Shown here piece by piece: positions 51,063 to 60,860 of a stretch of 62,500 bases of DNA. Position 1 is the first letter of the stretch; every line of letters starts with the position of its first letter. Source of the stretch: Symbiodinium natans (lineage: Eukaryota > Sar > Dinophyceae > Suessiales > Symbiodiniaceae); contig CAJNDS010002601.1 in NCBI GenBank assembly GCA_905221605.1, forward strand, positions 966,376 through 1,028,875. The letters run 5' to 3'. The position numbers and the translations under genes were made by a program. The notes under the pieces were generated by a model that had not been told where the DNA came from, did not search any database, and worked only from the letters and a program-made list of their open reading frames with translations.

Positions 51063-54000
51063 TTAGAGCTTCAGCCAGATCTTGTCTCGACGGACGTTCT
51101 CATAGTTCTCATCGTGCGGGCATGGATGTTCTTGTGAAAACACTGTAAATACCGATGTGGGCGGGGCGTCGCCGGCGCCCGTTTACGTGCCGTTGGAGCC
51201 CCAAACAAAGCCCCCTTCTTTTGACGGGTTGGTTACCTTTACGCGCATCATGTTCGGCCTTGGGGATTAGGGTTTAGGGTCAAGACCATGTAAGAGGGCT
51301 GGGACTTTGGCTTGGGGACCAGCATGCTCCATCCAAAGGAGCTGAAGGGTTTTGGAGCTGAGTTTAGGAGTTTGGGCTAGGGTTTAGGGTTTTCGGTCTG
51401 TAGACCCCAATTCCACCCCAAACCTCAACCCTTGATTCTAGGTAGCAGGAGGCGAATGGCTCGGGCTTCACTCTAGCTGTTGAACCGATCTGCTGTCGAA
51501 GCCCTCAATCTGGAGGCAAAGCGCCGAATCCTTGCCAAAACCCCGTACCCTCAACCCTAAAGCCTAAACCCTAAAGCCTAAACCCTAAACCCTAAGCCCT
51601 AAACCCTAAACCCTAAACCCCAAACCCCCCCCCCCCCCCCCGGGGCGCCTTGCAACGATGTGCTCGCATGACCCCAAATGGCGTCATGGATGCTCTCCTC
51701 CACCGCTTCAGCCCCGGAAAGAACCTGCGCTGGTGCTTTGCTTGGCTGCACTTAGGAGGCCCGAAACCCTAAACCCTAAACCCTAAACCCTAAACCCTAA
51801 ACCCTAAACCCTAAACCCTAAACCCTAAACCCTAAACCCTTACTAGGAAGCCCAATAAACCCAAAAGGCTAAGGATCTAAAGATACAGCAAAGCACCACA
51901 AAGCTTTACAGGCGTCTGTAGGGGAAGCAACACCCATGCACCTTTGCCTTTGCAACATTTTGCAAAAGGAAAGTTCATTGTGCAACCCTAAACCCTAAAT
52001 CCTAAACCCTAAACCCTAAACCCTAAACCTTAAACCCTGAACCCTAAGCTCCTGGAGTTTAACCTCAAAGCCTAACATAAGTATAAATTGCCCCGGGCCT
52101 CAGCTTGAAAACCATCATTTGCCCTAAAAACACCAAGGCCCTAAGACCCCACAGGTTTAGGGTTTTTTTCGGATCTTTTCACAATACCAAAGGAATCTAT
52201 AGACATATGGGTATTTCCCAAAATACGCGCACCACTTCTATATACCAAATCGAATCAAATCCCCAAGGGGATGAGACCACCCAAAAAGGTACCCTCCATT
52301 GTCGGAAACCCCCCAAGTGGTTTTGGGGCTGTCTTCCGTGGCTTTTAACCCTAGTACCCTAAACCCTAAACTCTAGCCGTTTAGGGTTTAGGGTTTAGGG
52401 TTTAGGGTTTAGGGTTTAGGGTTTAGGGTTTAGGGTTTAGGGTTTAGGGTTTAGGGCGCGCCGATCCTTCGTCCACAAGTTGTGGAGCTCCGACTGGACG
52501 GCCTGTCGGTGACTTGCGCTTGAAGATTTCTTAGGGCTGAAGATTTGGAAGGCTTAGCAGGGTTTAGGGTTTAGGGCTTTGGGCTTAGGGTTTTGGGTCT
52601 AGGGTTTAAAAGTTTAGGTGTTTTGGACGTTGCGGGTATAGGAGGGTGAACTCTCCCTAAACCCGAAACCCTAGACCCCACACCCTAAACCCTAAACGGT
52701 AAACCCTACACCCAGACTTTGGCAACATCCACTAGAGGTCCCTCCAACCCTAGAGCACGGAAACCTATATCCAAAATCCTTGGGTTTCCTTGACCCTAAA
52801 CCCTAAACCCTAAACCCTAAACCCTAAACCCTAAACCCTAAACTCTAAACCCTAAACCCTAAACCGCTGCCTGCTCCTCGTCCACCACAAAGGCGGCTGC
52901 ACCGGCGAGGCTGGTCACCCAATGTGGCACCTCCTCGACCTGCAAAGCCTGGTTTAGGGTTTAGGGCTAGGGTTTAGGGTTTAGGGTTTCGGGTTTAGGG
53001 TTTAGGGTTTAGGGTTTGGGGTTTAGGGTTTAGGGGTATAGGGTATAGGGTTTAGGGCTTAGGGTTTGGGGACCCCTAATGTAGGAGCCCCGAATTGTAG
53101 GATTCCCCCAACCTAGGGCCGAAACCATTTAAGCACCACAAAAACCTATAAGCCCAAAACAGATCAACTCTAAGCATGAACCCTAAACCCTAAACCCTAA
53201 ACCCTAAACCCTAAACCCTAAACCCTAAACCGTAAACCCCAAACCCTAAACCCTAAACCTGAACTCTTTTCTTTGCCAGCTCATGCCGAACATCCGTCTG
53301 ATGGTGCCGTGCAGGGTTGAGGGCTGTGAAGGCTTTGGGTTTTGGGTTTAGGGTTTAGGGTTGTGGTTGCTTAGTGCGGTTAGGGCGTTTAGGAGTTTAA
53401 GGTTTGGAGTGGCGGTGATGAATAAGGGGGTAGGGTTTAGGGTTTGTTGGGTCTTGAGGGACAGGCTGGAACACCCCCCGCCCAAACCCTAAACCCTAAA
53501 CTCTGAACCCCAAACCCCAAACACCAAACCCCAAACCCCAAGCCCTAAACCCCAAAAGCCGAATAGCGCGAAACCCTCCAAGGTCGCCCGCAAACCTACC
53601 TCCCTAGTTAAAAGTGAACTGGTTAGGGTCTAGGGTTCAGTGATCTTCCTACAAAATGAGGCACCCCCCCCCCCCCCCCCTCCCCCCAAACCCTAAACCC
53701 TAAACCCTAAATCCTAAACCCTAAACCCTAAACCCTAAACGTTTGAAAGCCAGAACAGGAACCTGGCACAGGGCCACGGCAAAGTGGCAGCAGTTGCAGT
53801 GAAGAAGGTCGTAGTCTTGTCCCTGGAACCTCTGCTCTTCAGCTTCTAGGGTTTTTTGAGGGTTCAGGGTTTAGGGTTTAGGGTTTAGGGGTTTAGGGGT
53901 TTAGGGTTTAGGGTTTAGGGTTTAGGGTTTAGGGTTTAGGGTTTAGGGCAGGTTCAATGACCATATCTTGTTGTTGCATACCACGAGCACGCCCGGTGGG

Positions 54001-54667
54001 AGAGGCAATTCGAGCGGTAACAGTTGGAGAACCCGAAACCCCCAACGCCAACTCGACACAAAATCCTAAAGCCCTTGCGTGGTGGCCATGTCAAGAAGTC
54101 GTCCGGGTTTAGGGTTTTAGGCTTTAGGTTTTAGGTTTTAGGGTTTAGGGTTTAGGGTTTAGGGTTTAGGGTTTAGGGTTCATGATGAGATTCTGGACCA
54201 TGGTTCGGGTTTAGGGCGTAGGCGATGGGTAGGTGGGACGGAGGGGGCAGGGAGACACCCACGAAGCGCCAGGGAGGATTCTGGAGGTTCTATTCTGACT
54301 CCTAAGCCCTAAACACACTAAACCCTAAACCCCGAACCCCTAACCCTAAACCCTAAACCCTAAACCTTAAACCCTAAACACTCACCCCATGTCTAACTGG
54401 CTTATACGACATCTTCACTTCTGCTCGTCAGAGGCCGACTTGCTTTTGCCAAGACGCTGGGTTGCCAGCTTGGCGATGGCCTCCTGAATCTCCTGGGTGT
54501 TGAAGGTTTGTAGGGGTTTAGGGTTTAGGGTTTAGAGTTTAGGGTTTAGGAATGTTAGGTTTTAGGCTTAAGGGTTAAGTGTGTAGCTTGGGCTTTCTAC
54601 CATTCGGGCTTGTTCTTCGGAGGTTGCAAACTTCTGAGTAGGGAAATGAAGGAAGTAGGCAGCATAC

Positions 54668-54701
<34 letters not shown>

Positions 54702-57515
54702 GTATGTACATATGTATGTATAAATATATAGCTATTTATTTATATTCATTTTTAAGTATATATGTAAATAAATATAGTTCATCCCCATCTTTCACCCTTT
54801 AAGGGCATAGATCCTCGATAGCTTGACTCAACATGCGAAACTCGACCTCGAGAACACTTGGTAGTCCAGGAACCGTTTTATATCATGCCACCCTTTTTTC
54901 AAACATGTTCCTTCATAAGGGAACCTTGAACCCAAAAAGTGAAAAAATGTACCACTGGGATATCAAGAATATGACCGTTCGGTCCGTGTAAATCGCCCGG
55001 AGCAGTTGACATCCACATGTAGCTTTGTTCCCCTCCCCACTACAAATACCCAATCCCCAATCCTAAACCCTAAACCCGAAACCCTAAACCCTAAATTCTT
55101 GCAGCCAGCGCGCCTCCTGTGTGAGAGGGGTCTTGCCCAGCTTCACGGACTTTCGGAACATGAACGGATAAGACCGAGGTTTACCTGTAGGGTTTAGGGT
55201 TTAGGGTTTCGGGTTTCGGGTTTAGGTCTACCTGGTTTATGGGGTTCTTAAGGGAAGGGGGTTCATGGGCGGTAGGTACCTCGGGAGCTTTAGGGAAGCT
55301 TAGGGGGCCTTAAGGAGTCGTGGGGAGTATTTGGGAACCTTGGCTTACCTGGTGTCAAGGGACTTTACCTTGGACCCCTCAGGTGGTACTTTGGGTTTGG
55401 GGACCCCTTTTTTTGGAAGGTTCCTAAGGGAATATCAGGTTCCTAAGGGCATATAAGGGCCATATTGGTATATTCAGGGTACGAGTCTTGACCCCTTGAC
55501 TGGTCTGAGCGTTTCAGGCTTAGGGGCTGGGCAGTTCTAGCTTCTTTGGGGTTGAACTTAAGTCGACTCCTCGATACAACGAAGTCCCTAAAAGCCCCTA
55601 AGCCCTAAACCCTAAACCCTAAACCCGAAGCCCTAACTTGGCAGCGTGATGAACCAGCAAGTTGCACAGCCGGTGCAAGGCCAAGGCCAAATCTAAACTC
55701 AACAGGCAAAATCTTGAAAAAGCCTTGCAGGCCGCAAAGCCCTATCAACCCTTATCAGGAATCCCTTAGGTGTCCTTCTTCTGCTACAGGATACACTCTT
55801 CTCATGGCCTGTTTTGTCATGGCTGTGTTTCGAAACAGAACCGCAGGGTTTTCGGTGTGCACAGGAAGCCGTCTACCGCCTCCCAAAAATACCCGGGCCC
55901 AGCATATTTCAGGGGTTTAGGGTTTAGGGTTTATGGTTTAGGGTTTAGGGACCCAAAACCCTAATCATTCCTCAGCTCTAAACAAGCTGACTAAGACGAG
56001 GGTGCAGTGAAACACGCCGGAGCCCTTTTCCGTGTAGCCGTAGGCCCACTCTTCCTGGACTGTGAGCATTCGCAGATTCAGCAGATAAGGGGTTTGGTGT
56101 GTAGTGTTCACCCTAAACCCAGATGACCCTAAACCCAGAACTTTGAGCGGTATACTTCAATCTTGAACGGCCACTCAGCATACATGCATGGCGATGCAAT
56201 CACACGAACAAACCTTCAGATTGGGAAAAACTAACCCTAGGCAACGCTGAACCCTACACCCTCAGTCGTGAAACCCTAAACCCTAAATTCGAAACCCTAA
56301 ACCCTACACGCTCAACCGTGAAACCCTGAGACCCTGAAGCCCTGCAACTTTAGCGGTTTCGGGTTTAGGGTTTAGGTCTTGGGGATTTTAAAGTGATTCT
56401 AGTACCCCCCCCCCCCCCCCCCGCCCCCCCACTGATTCCCTAAACCCTAAACCCTAAACCCGAAACCCTCAACCCTATTCTAAGCCCTATTAGGGCCTGT
56501 TCGGGAACATCCCAAGTTTAGGGTTTACAGGGGCTCCCCAGGAAATATAAGAGTGGGCTCAGTGTGTGTTTTGGAGACCTTGCTCCAGAGTTTCAACGCG
56601 CAAAACAGAAACCTAAAAGCCCTATGACTTAACGCCCTGAAGCCCTATAGCCGGTAGCCCTAACCTCTTATATCCTAGAGCCCAAAACCCTAAGCCCCAG
56701 ACACCCCAAAAACGTACCCTAAACCCTAAACCCTAAGCCCTGAGCCCTAAGCCCTAAACCTTCCCCCGGTCCTTTTCACCGATCTGTGTGCCTGAATGGT
56801 AGACACCGGTGCCAATGAGGTAAAGGACGTCATTGAGGTAGTCCATCTTCAAACCTGTGTAGGGTTTGGGGTTCAGGGTTTAGGGTTTTGGGCTTACTTA
56901 GGGTTTACCTGTACACTAACAATCCTTAATAGGGCTTACAGTACCCCTTATTGAAATCCCTATTCAGGACGGTTCGTACAAGGCTGAGCATCCCAACCTA
57001 CACCCCAAAACCACCCCCCGTTTGGCGGAGATTGAGAGGCCCTAGGCCAAGCCCTAAACCCTAAACCCTAGGCGTCTTAGCACCCTGAAAGCAAGATCAC
57101 AGACCCCGCCGTGGCTAGCTAGCAATGTAAACCCCCTAAACCCTTATAAACCCTAACCCCTAAGCGCAAACGGCGTATAAAACACTCCGCCCACATAAGA
57201 TGCACTCCGTGCCAAATCCGCTAGCATCCTTGGGTTCTTCTTCGTCCACCCTAAATCCTAAACCCTAAACCCTGAACCGGCGGTTCAAAACTTTGCTCCT
57301 CCCGATGTGGCTTGCTGTGCTATTCAAAGTGGGATGTAGGATCCCCTAAACAAAGGGGGAGTTTAGGGTTTAGGGTTTAGGGTTTAGGGTTTAGGGTTTA
57401 GGGTTTAGGGTTTAGGGTTTAGGGTTTAGGGTTTAGGGTTTAGGGTTTAGGGTGGAGACAGGATGCTGTTTCCCACATCGTAGACGTTGAGGATCACATC
57501 CTTCTCCTGGATGAC
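51063..57515 (-). CDS. PPPDE-domain (DeSI-like) peptidase, ten-exon gene
   Basis: Exons 5' to 3': 57460-57515, 57195-57250, 56780-56854, 56006-56059, 55098-55184, 53763-53845, 52865-52948, 52467-52502, 51649-51724, 51063-51142 (TAA). Together 687 bp, 228 residues plus stop, phase kept at each junction. Domain landmarks in order: VILNVYDVG, GTGVYHSGTQ with the catalytic His, EEWAYGYTEKGSGVFHC, FRKSVKLGKTPLT, YDLLHCNCCHF with the catalytic Cys, VPHWVTSLAG. This is the PPPDE order of deSUMOylating or deubiquitinating isopeptidases, so the product probably cleaves a ubiquitin-like modifier. Introns are GT-AG, two GC-AG, one GA-AG and one unusual border at 55098/53845. The 5' end is not found. The last three exons are less certain than the domain. 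Confidence 0.72.
52865..52948 (-). CDS. PPPDE exon with both splice sites in telomeric repeat
   Basis: 28 codons in phase 0 (ALQVEEVPHWVTSLAGAAAF then VVDEEQAA). The acceptor is CCCTAAACCAG/G and the donor GCG/GTTTAGGG, so both flanking arrays contribute splice-site bases. Corresponds to the end of the PPPDE domain (LG..xIPxWV..LAG). Confidence 0.72.
53285..53318 (+). other. Small exon-like island inside a PPPDE intron
   Basis: A CTCTTTTCTTTGCCAG acceptor and CAGG/GTTGAGG donor enclose LMPNIRLMVPC on the plus strand, opposite to the host gene. Excellent signals, but tiny and antisense, so possibly fortuitous. Confidence 0.25.
53763..53845 (-). CDS. PPPDE exon with catalytic Cys
   Basis: AEEQRFQGQDYDLLHCNCCH then FAVALCQ, ending CAG/GTTCCT. 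NCCHF is the active-site Cys motif of the family (NCNHF/NCCHF). The acceptor is CCCTAG at the edge of repeat. Confidence 0.8.
54415..54492 (-). CDS. Alternative or nested terminal exon inside a PPPDE intron
   Basis: After ACACCCAG the minus strand reads EIQEAIAKLATQRLGKSKSA then SDEQK and TGA, with strong codon bias. It lies between PPPDE exons 55098-55184 and 53763-53845. Joining the former with a GA donor (CAA/GAATTT) keeps frame and would truncate the protein before the catalytic Cys. It could also end a separate nested gene. Confidence 0.5.
   Translation of the reverse strand, partial: EIQEAIAKLATQRLGKSKSASDEQK
54664..54735. repeat. TA / TATG microsatellite
   Basis: (TA)n about 11, then (TATG)n with interruptions, in an AT-rich patch (54640-54775). 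Confidence 0.92.
54861..54967. mobile_element. MITE family B copy without telomeric block
   Basis: GTAGTCCAGGAACC to ATATCAAG. Interior GGGAACCTTGAACCC is intact, the reference state for the telomere-bearing copy at 4776-4916. It lies in a PPPDE intron. Confidence 0.65.
55098..55184 (-). CDS. PPPDE exon, LGKT region
   Basis: Acceptor CCCTACAG/GT; KPRSYPFMFRKSVKLGKTPL then TQEARWLQ. Spacing from LGKT to YDLL in the next exon is 21 residues, as expected for the family. The donor border falls in AGAA shared with the next exon edge. Confidence 0.72.
55640..55920. other. Islands of uncertain coding potential in a PPPDE intron
   Basis: Plus strand 55789-55916: after TCCTTCTTCTGCTACAG two frames are open (YTLLMACFVMAVFRNR... 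and an alternative). Minus strand 55640-55695: LALALHRLCNLLVHH is coding-like. Neither is assigned. Confidence 0.3.
56006..56059 (-). CDS. PPPDE exon, EEWAYGYTEKGSGVFHC
   Basis: Acceptor CTCACAG, GC donor CACT/GCACCC. The motif matches the EWSYG....GSGV block of the family. Confidence 0.78.
56780..56854 (-). CDS. PPPDE exon with catalytic His
   Basis: Acceptor CTACACAG/GT, donor ATCG/GTGAAA. LKMDYLNDVLYLIGTGVYHS then GTQI. YHSG carries the active-site His. Confidence 0.8.
56905..56998. mobile_element. MITE family D, degenerate copy
   Basis: ACACTAACAATCCTTAATAG at the left; GGACGGTTCGTAC and GAGCATCCCAA at the right, in a PPPDE intron. Confidence 0.5.
57361..57452 (+). repeat. TTTAGGG block, about 13 units
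   Basis: A pure heptamer array in the first listed PPPDE intron. Confidence 0.94.
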
Positions 57516-57597
57516 CTGCACATTAGGGTTTAGCAGGCCGCAAGGTAGAAGAAGTCATGCTGTTGGCGGCTTACGGTTTAGAGTTTAAGGTTAAGGG

Positions 57598-57735
57598 TTT
57601 GGGGTTTGGGGGTTTGGGGGTTTAGGGGTTTAGGGGTTTAGGGGTTTAGGGGTTTAGGGGTTTAGGGGTTTAAGGGTTTAGGGGTTTAAGGGTTTAGGGG
57701 TTTAGGGTTTAGGGTTTAGGGTTTAGGGTTTAGTC
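57598..57735 (+). repeat. 8-mer TTTAGGGG array
   Basis: About 13 eight-base units (extra G), with TTTAAGGG variants, changing to TTTAGGG at 57700. Confidence 0.93.
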
Positions 57736-57750
57736 TGGCCTCTTCCTTGC

Positions 57751-57864
57751 CTGAACAGCACGTGGAGCCCATCGCGCTCGAGGCGGCGTCCGAACCACTG
57801 GATGTGTGGGGTCTCTTGAGCGTGCTCGCATTGTGGACAAAGACTCGGCGGCCACGAACGCACC
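57751..57864 (-). CDS. Candidate exon upstream of the PPPDE exons
   Basis: Minus strand: TTAGAG acceptor, then WPPSLCPQCEHAQETPHIQW and FGRRLERDGLHVLF, ending AG/GCAAGG (GC donor). Strong codon bias. CPQC suggests a metal-binding knuckle. It may be the N-terminal part of the PPPDE gene, but the phase to 57515 does not match without another exon. Confidence 0.48.
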
Positions 57865-58086
57865 CTCTAAGCCCTCAACCAAAGGCATCGTCACGCATCT
57901 CTTCCGGATTAGCACGACCCTTGCAATGGAGAGTTTAGGGTTTAGGGTTTAGGGAGAAGAGGCTACATGCCAGGATTTTCTAGGCTCGAATCGAAAACGA
58001 CATGCCAAGGCAAAGTGATGTCGAGCGCTTCGCTGTTTTCTGCCCGATTTGCCAGGCCCCTGCAGATCTGCAAGGTCGATGTGAAA

Positions 58087-58265
58087 ACCCTAAACCCGAA
58101 ACCCTAAACCCTAAACCTTGAACCCTAAACCCTAAACCCTAAACCCTAAACCCTAAACCCTAAACCCTGAACCCTGAACCCTAAACCCTAAACCCTAAAC
58201 CCTAAACCCTAAACCCTAAACCCTCAACCCTAAACCCTAAACCCTAAACCCTAAACCCTAAACCC
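58087..58265 (-). repeat. CCCTAAA block inserted in copy 0
   Basis: About 25 units between CTGCAAGGTCGATGTG and AAGCCGGAGTCGACTTCAG. In copies 1 and 2 the same flanks are separated only by TCTGAACCCAAC. Confidence 0.92.
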
Positions 58266-58489
58266 ACCCAAGCCGGAGTCGACTTCAGAAGCTATTCTTG
58301 TTGCAATGCACCTTAGCAGCTGAGGGAACACCGGCAAAGAAAACCATAGTGGCTGTGTTTAGTGTTCGCTCTTTCCCCCTAGAAAGGGGGTTTAGGGTTT
58401 ATTTAGGGTTTAGGGTCTACAGTTTTCACATGCGCATACGCACCATTTAAGCAAATATAGACCCAGAGAAAATTCGCCTCGGCCCACCC

Positions 58490-58637
58490 CCCCCCCCCCC
58501 CACCCTCCCCCACCCCCCCCCACCCCCCCCCCCCCACACCCCCCCCCCCCCCCACCCCACCCCCCCCCCACCCCCCCCCCCACCCCCCCCCCACCCCCCC
58601 CCCACCCCCCCCCCACCTCCCCCCCCCCCCCCCCACC
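58490..58637. repeat. C-rich tract with single A interruptions
   Basis: About 148 bp of C-runs broken by single A, present only in copy 0. The glycine-rich frames read from it (58403-58801) are artefacts. Confidence 0.92.
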
Positions 58638-60037
58638 GCGGCGCGCGCACAATTAACAATCCTTGCAAAGGGAGGCAGTGATACGTCCAAGTCACGGGAA
58701 TAGCATCCTCGTTTCGTAGGACCGCCTCTCTCCACACGGTCCTTGCCACACCTGAGCTTCATGACCAAGATCCCCAATTCTACTTCGTGCTTTCCCCCCA
58801 CTTAAAGGTATGCCTCCTGCATTTTGTCAACCGTTAAAGGCTGGCAGGCCCACTGCGGCAGAAAACACTCAAGCCTACAGCTTCCGAAGATAGGGTCTAG
58901 GCTTTTGAGTCATGGCAGGTGTAGGCATAGGCTACATAAGAAGTACCTAAGTTTAGGGGTTAACTATGACATGCTAGCACTGCACTGGCCTGCAAGCTGA
59001 CATTCGCGTGGTGTGAAGACTCGTGTTCAACCGCGGGACGTGCCGAGCCCGTGAGAACCATCAACGCCATGGCAACGAGGACGCCGGGCATGATGCTGGG
59101 CATCAGAGATCTCGCTGTAAACCCTTGGATTTAGGGTTTAGGGTTTAGGGTTAGGGCTTAGGGTCCTCTGTAGAGGGCAGATCGCGCGAGGAACAGAAGA
59201 ACGCACTGCTGATGCAGCACCGCAAACGGCTGCAGAGAAGCGCAATGTCAAGGTCAAACGGATAGCTGTTGCAAGAGCTTCACTGTCTGGGACCCTTATA
59301 CTCACTGCCCCCATGTAAATTCCAAACCCTAAACCCTAACACTCCAACCATATACTGCAAGTCCCCATTTACCTATACGTGGCCCCAAGACGTATCCCCT
59401 GGGTCACATTATGAGGGTCCCTCCTTTTCTCCGATCTGCTCGGCCCTGCAGGTCTGCAAGGTCAATGTCTGAACCCAACAAGCCCGAGTTCACTTCAGAA
59501 GGTATACTTGTCGCAGTGTGCCTTGGCAGCTTCTGTGACGCTAGCAAAGAAAACCAAAGCTCCCGTGTTTTGGGTTCGCTTCTTTCCCCTAGCATGAGCG
59601 TTTAGGGTTTCGGGTTCAGGGCCTACAGTTGCTACATGCGCATTAATATATTACACGCCATCAAAGCAGATATAGACCCAGAAGCACACTCTTTGCCAAG
59701 GGAGGCCATGATACGCTCAAGGAACGGGAATAACATCGAACGTCGCTTGATGGCGGGGTGTTGCAGCTGCTGCCGCAACCACTTTTCGTAGGACCACCCG
59801 TTCCCGCCACACAGTCCTTGCCATACCTGAGCTCAACTACCTAGACCCCCCCCCCAATTCTAGTTCGTGCTCGGGGAACCACAAGATCTTCTTTTTACTG
59901 ACCTTGCAATGAAGCACTGCACCTACCGGAACATACACCAAATCAACATGTGACTACAGCTGTGGGTCTAGGTAAGCTATAGGACCGGTTGTGGGGTTCC
60001 GACGTTTCTTCCAACTGCAGATTCCTAGGGTATCTTG

Positions 60038-60149
60038 GTAGGCCAGTAACCATACTATGATAAGGGCACCCTTTTTTGGGTTGGTTATTTTATAAGGGAA
60101 CCCATAACCAAAAAAAGAGGGAAAAAAAAGGGGTAAAGGGTACTACCAG
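60038..60149. mobile_element. MITE family B inside the tandem unit
   Basis: GTAGGCCAGTAACCATAC to GGGTACTACCAG, with ATAAGGGCACCC and TTTTTGGGTTGG inside. Repeated at 61722-61833. Confidence 0.65.
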
Positions 60150-60416
60150 GTATAGATGAGGGCAGGGAGCGATGGTTGATTCGACCTCTAAGACCCTGTG
60201 GAGCAGTTCTTCAAAGCTTCAAAGCTACCCCAGACCTGGACCCCTAGACCCCCTAAACCCCTGAAACCCCTAAACCCCTTAAATCCCCTAAACCCCCTAA
60301 ATCCCCTAAACCCTTAGGGTTTTGGGGTTTCGAGCTTCGGGTTTTGGAGTTTCTGGCCGTTTCGGGTTTAAGGTTTTGGTGTTATAGAAGGGCTGGGCCG
60401 AGGCGTTGGCGCCCGG

Positions 60417-60629
60417 ATGGCCGCTTTATCCGTTTTGGGAGCCTGGCTACGTCTTGCCCCGCCAGCCACTACTGGCAACAACGCGAGTGCACGCGCAGCA
60501 GCTTCCTCCCTGATCGAAGTCCTTGTCAACGCTGTGCTGGCTGGCCTCGTGCATTTTGTCAACCCACACACACATCTCTGCAACCTTCAAGCCTACAGCG
60601 AACCGTGCCGGATTGGCTTCCGAAGATAG
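60417..60629 (+). CDS. Small open frame in the tandem unit, unknown
   Basis: 70 residues from ATG. A hydrophobic stretch SSLIEVLVNAVLAGLVHFV could be a membrane segment. Composition is natural, but other frames (60344-60688, minus 60368-60583) are also open. Only the segment after 60547 is kept in copy 0, and there it is degraded. Confidence 0.3.
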   Translation: MAALSVLGAWLRLAPPATTGNNASARAAASSLIEVLVNAVLAGLVHFVNPHTHLCNLQAYSEPCRIGFRR

Positions 60630-60860
60630 GGTCTGGGCTTTTGAGTCATGGCAGGTGTATAGGCATAGGTTACATAAGAAGTACCTAAGTTTAAGGGTTA
60701 ACTAGGACTGCACTGGCCTGCAAGCTGACATTCGCGTGGTGTGAAGACTCGTGTTCAACCGCGGGACGTACCGAGCCCACGAGACCCATCAACGCCATGG
60801 CAACCAGGATGCGGGTCATGATGCTGGGCATCAGATCTGCCTGTGAACCCTCTATAGAGG

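Larger units (their letters stand above)
58028..59176. repeat. Degenerate copy 0 of the 1684-bp tandem unit
   Basis: Segments 58028-58800 and 58810-59176 align with 59430-59870 and 60547-60860. About 660 bp of the unit is missing (the part with MITE B and the small CDS). It carries two telomeric insertions and a C-rich tract absent from copies 1 and 2. Confidence 0.8.
59177..60860. repeat. 1684-bp tandem unit, copy 1
   Basis: Near-identical to copy 2 at offset 1684. Differences include a TA indel near 60651 and a few substitutions near 59240. Contains MITE B, a CCCCTAAA patch (60245-60312) and a small open frame. Confidence 0.95.

Noticed and set aside
58403-58801. Glycine-rich proteins on the minus strand
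   Set aside because: They are translations of a C-rich homopolymer tract present in only one copy of a tandem unit.
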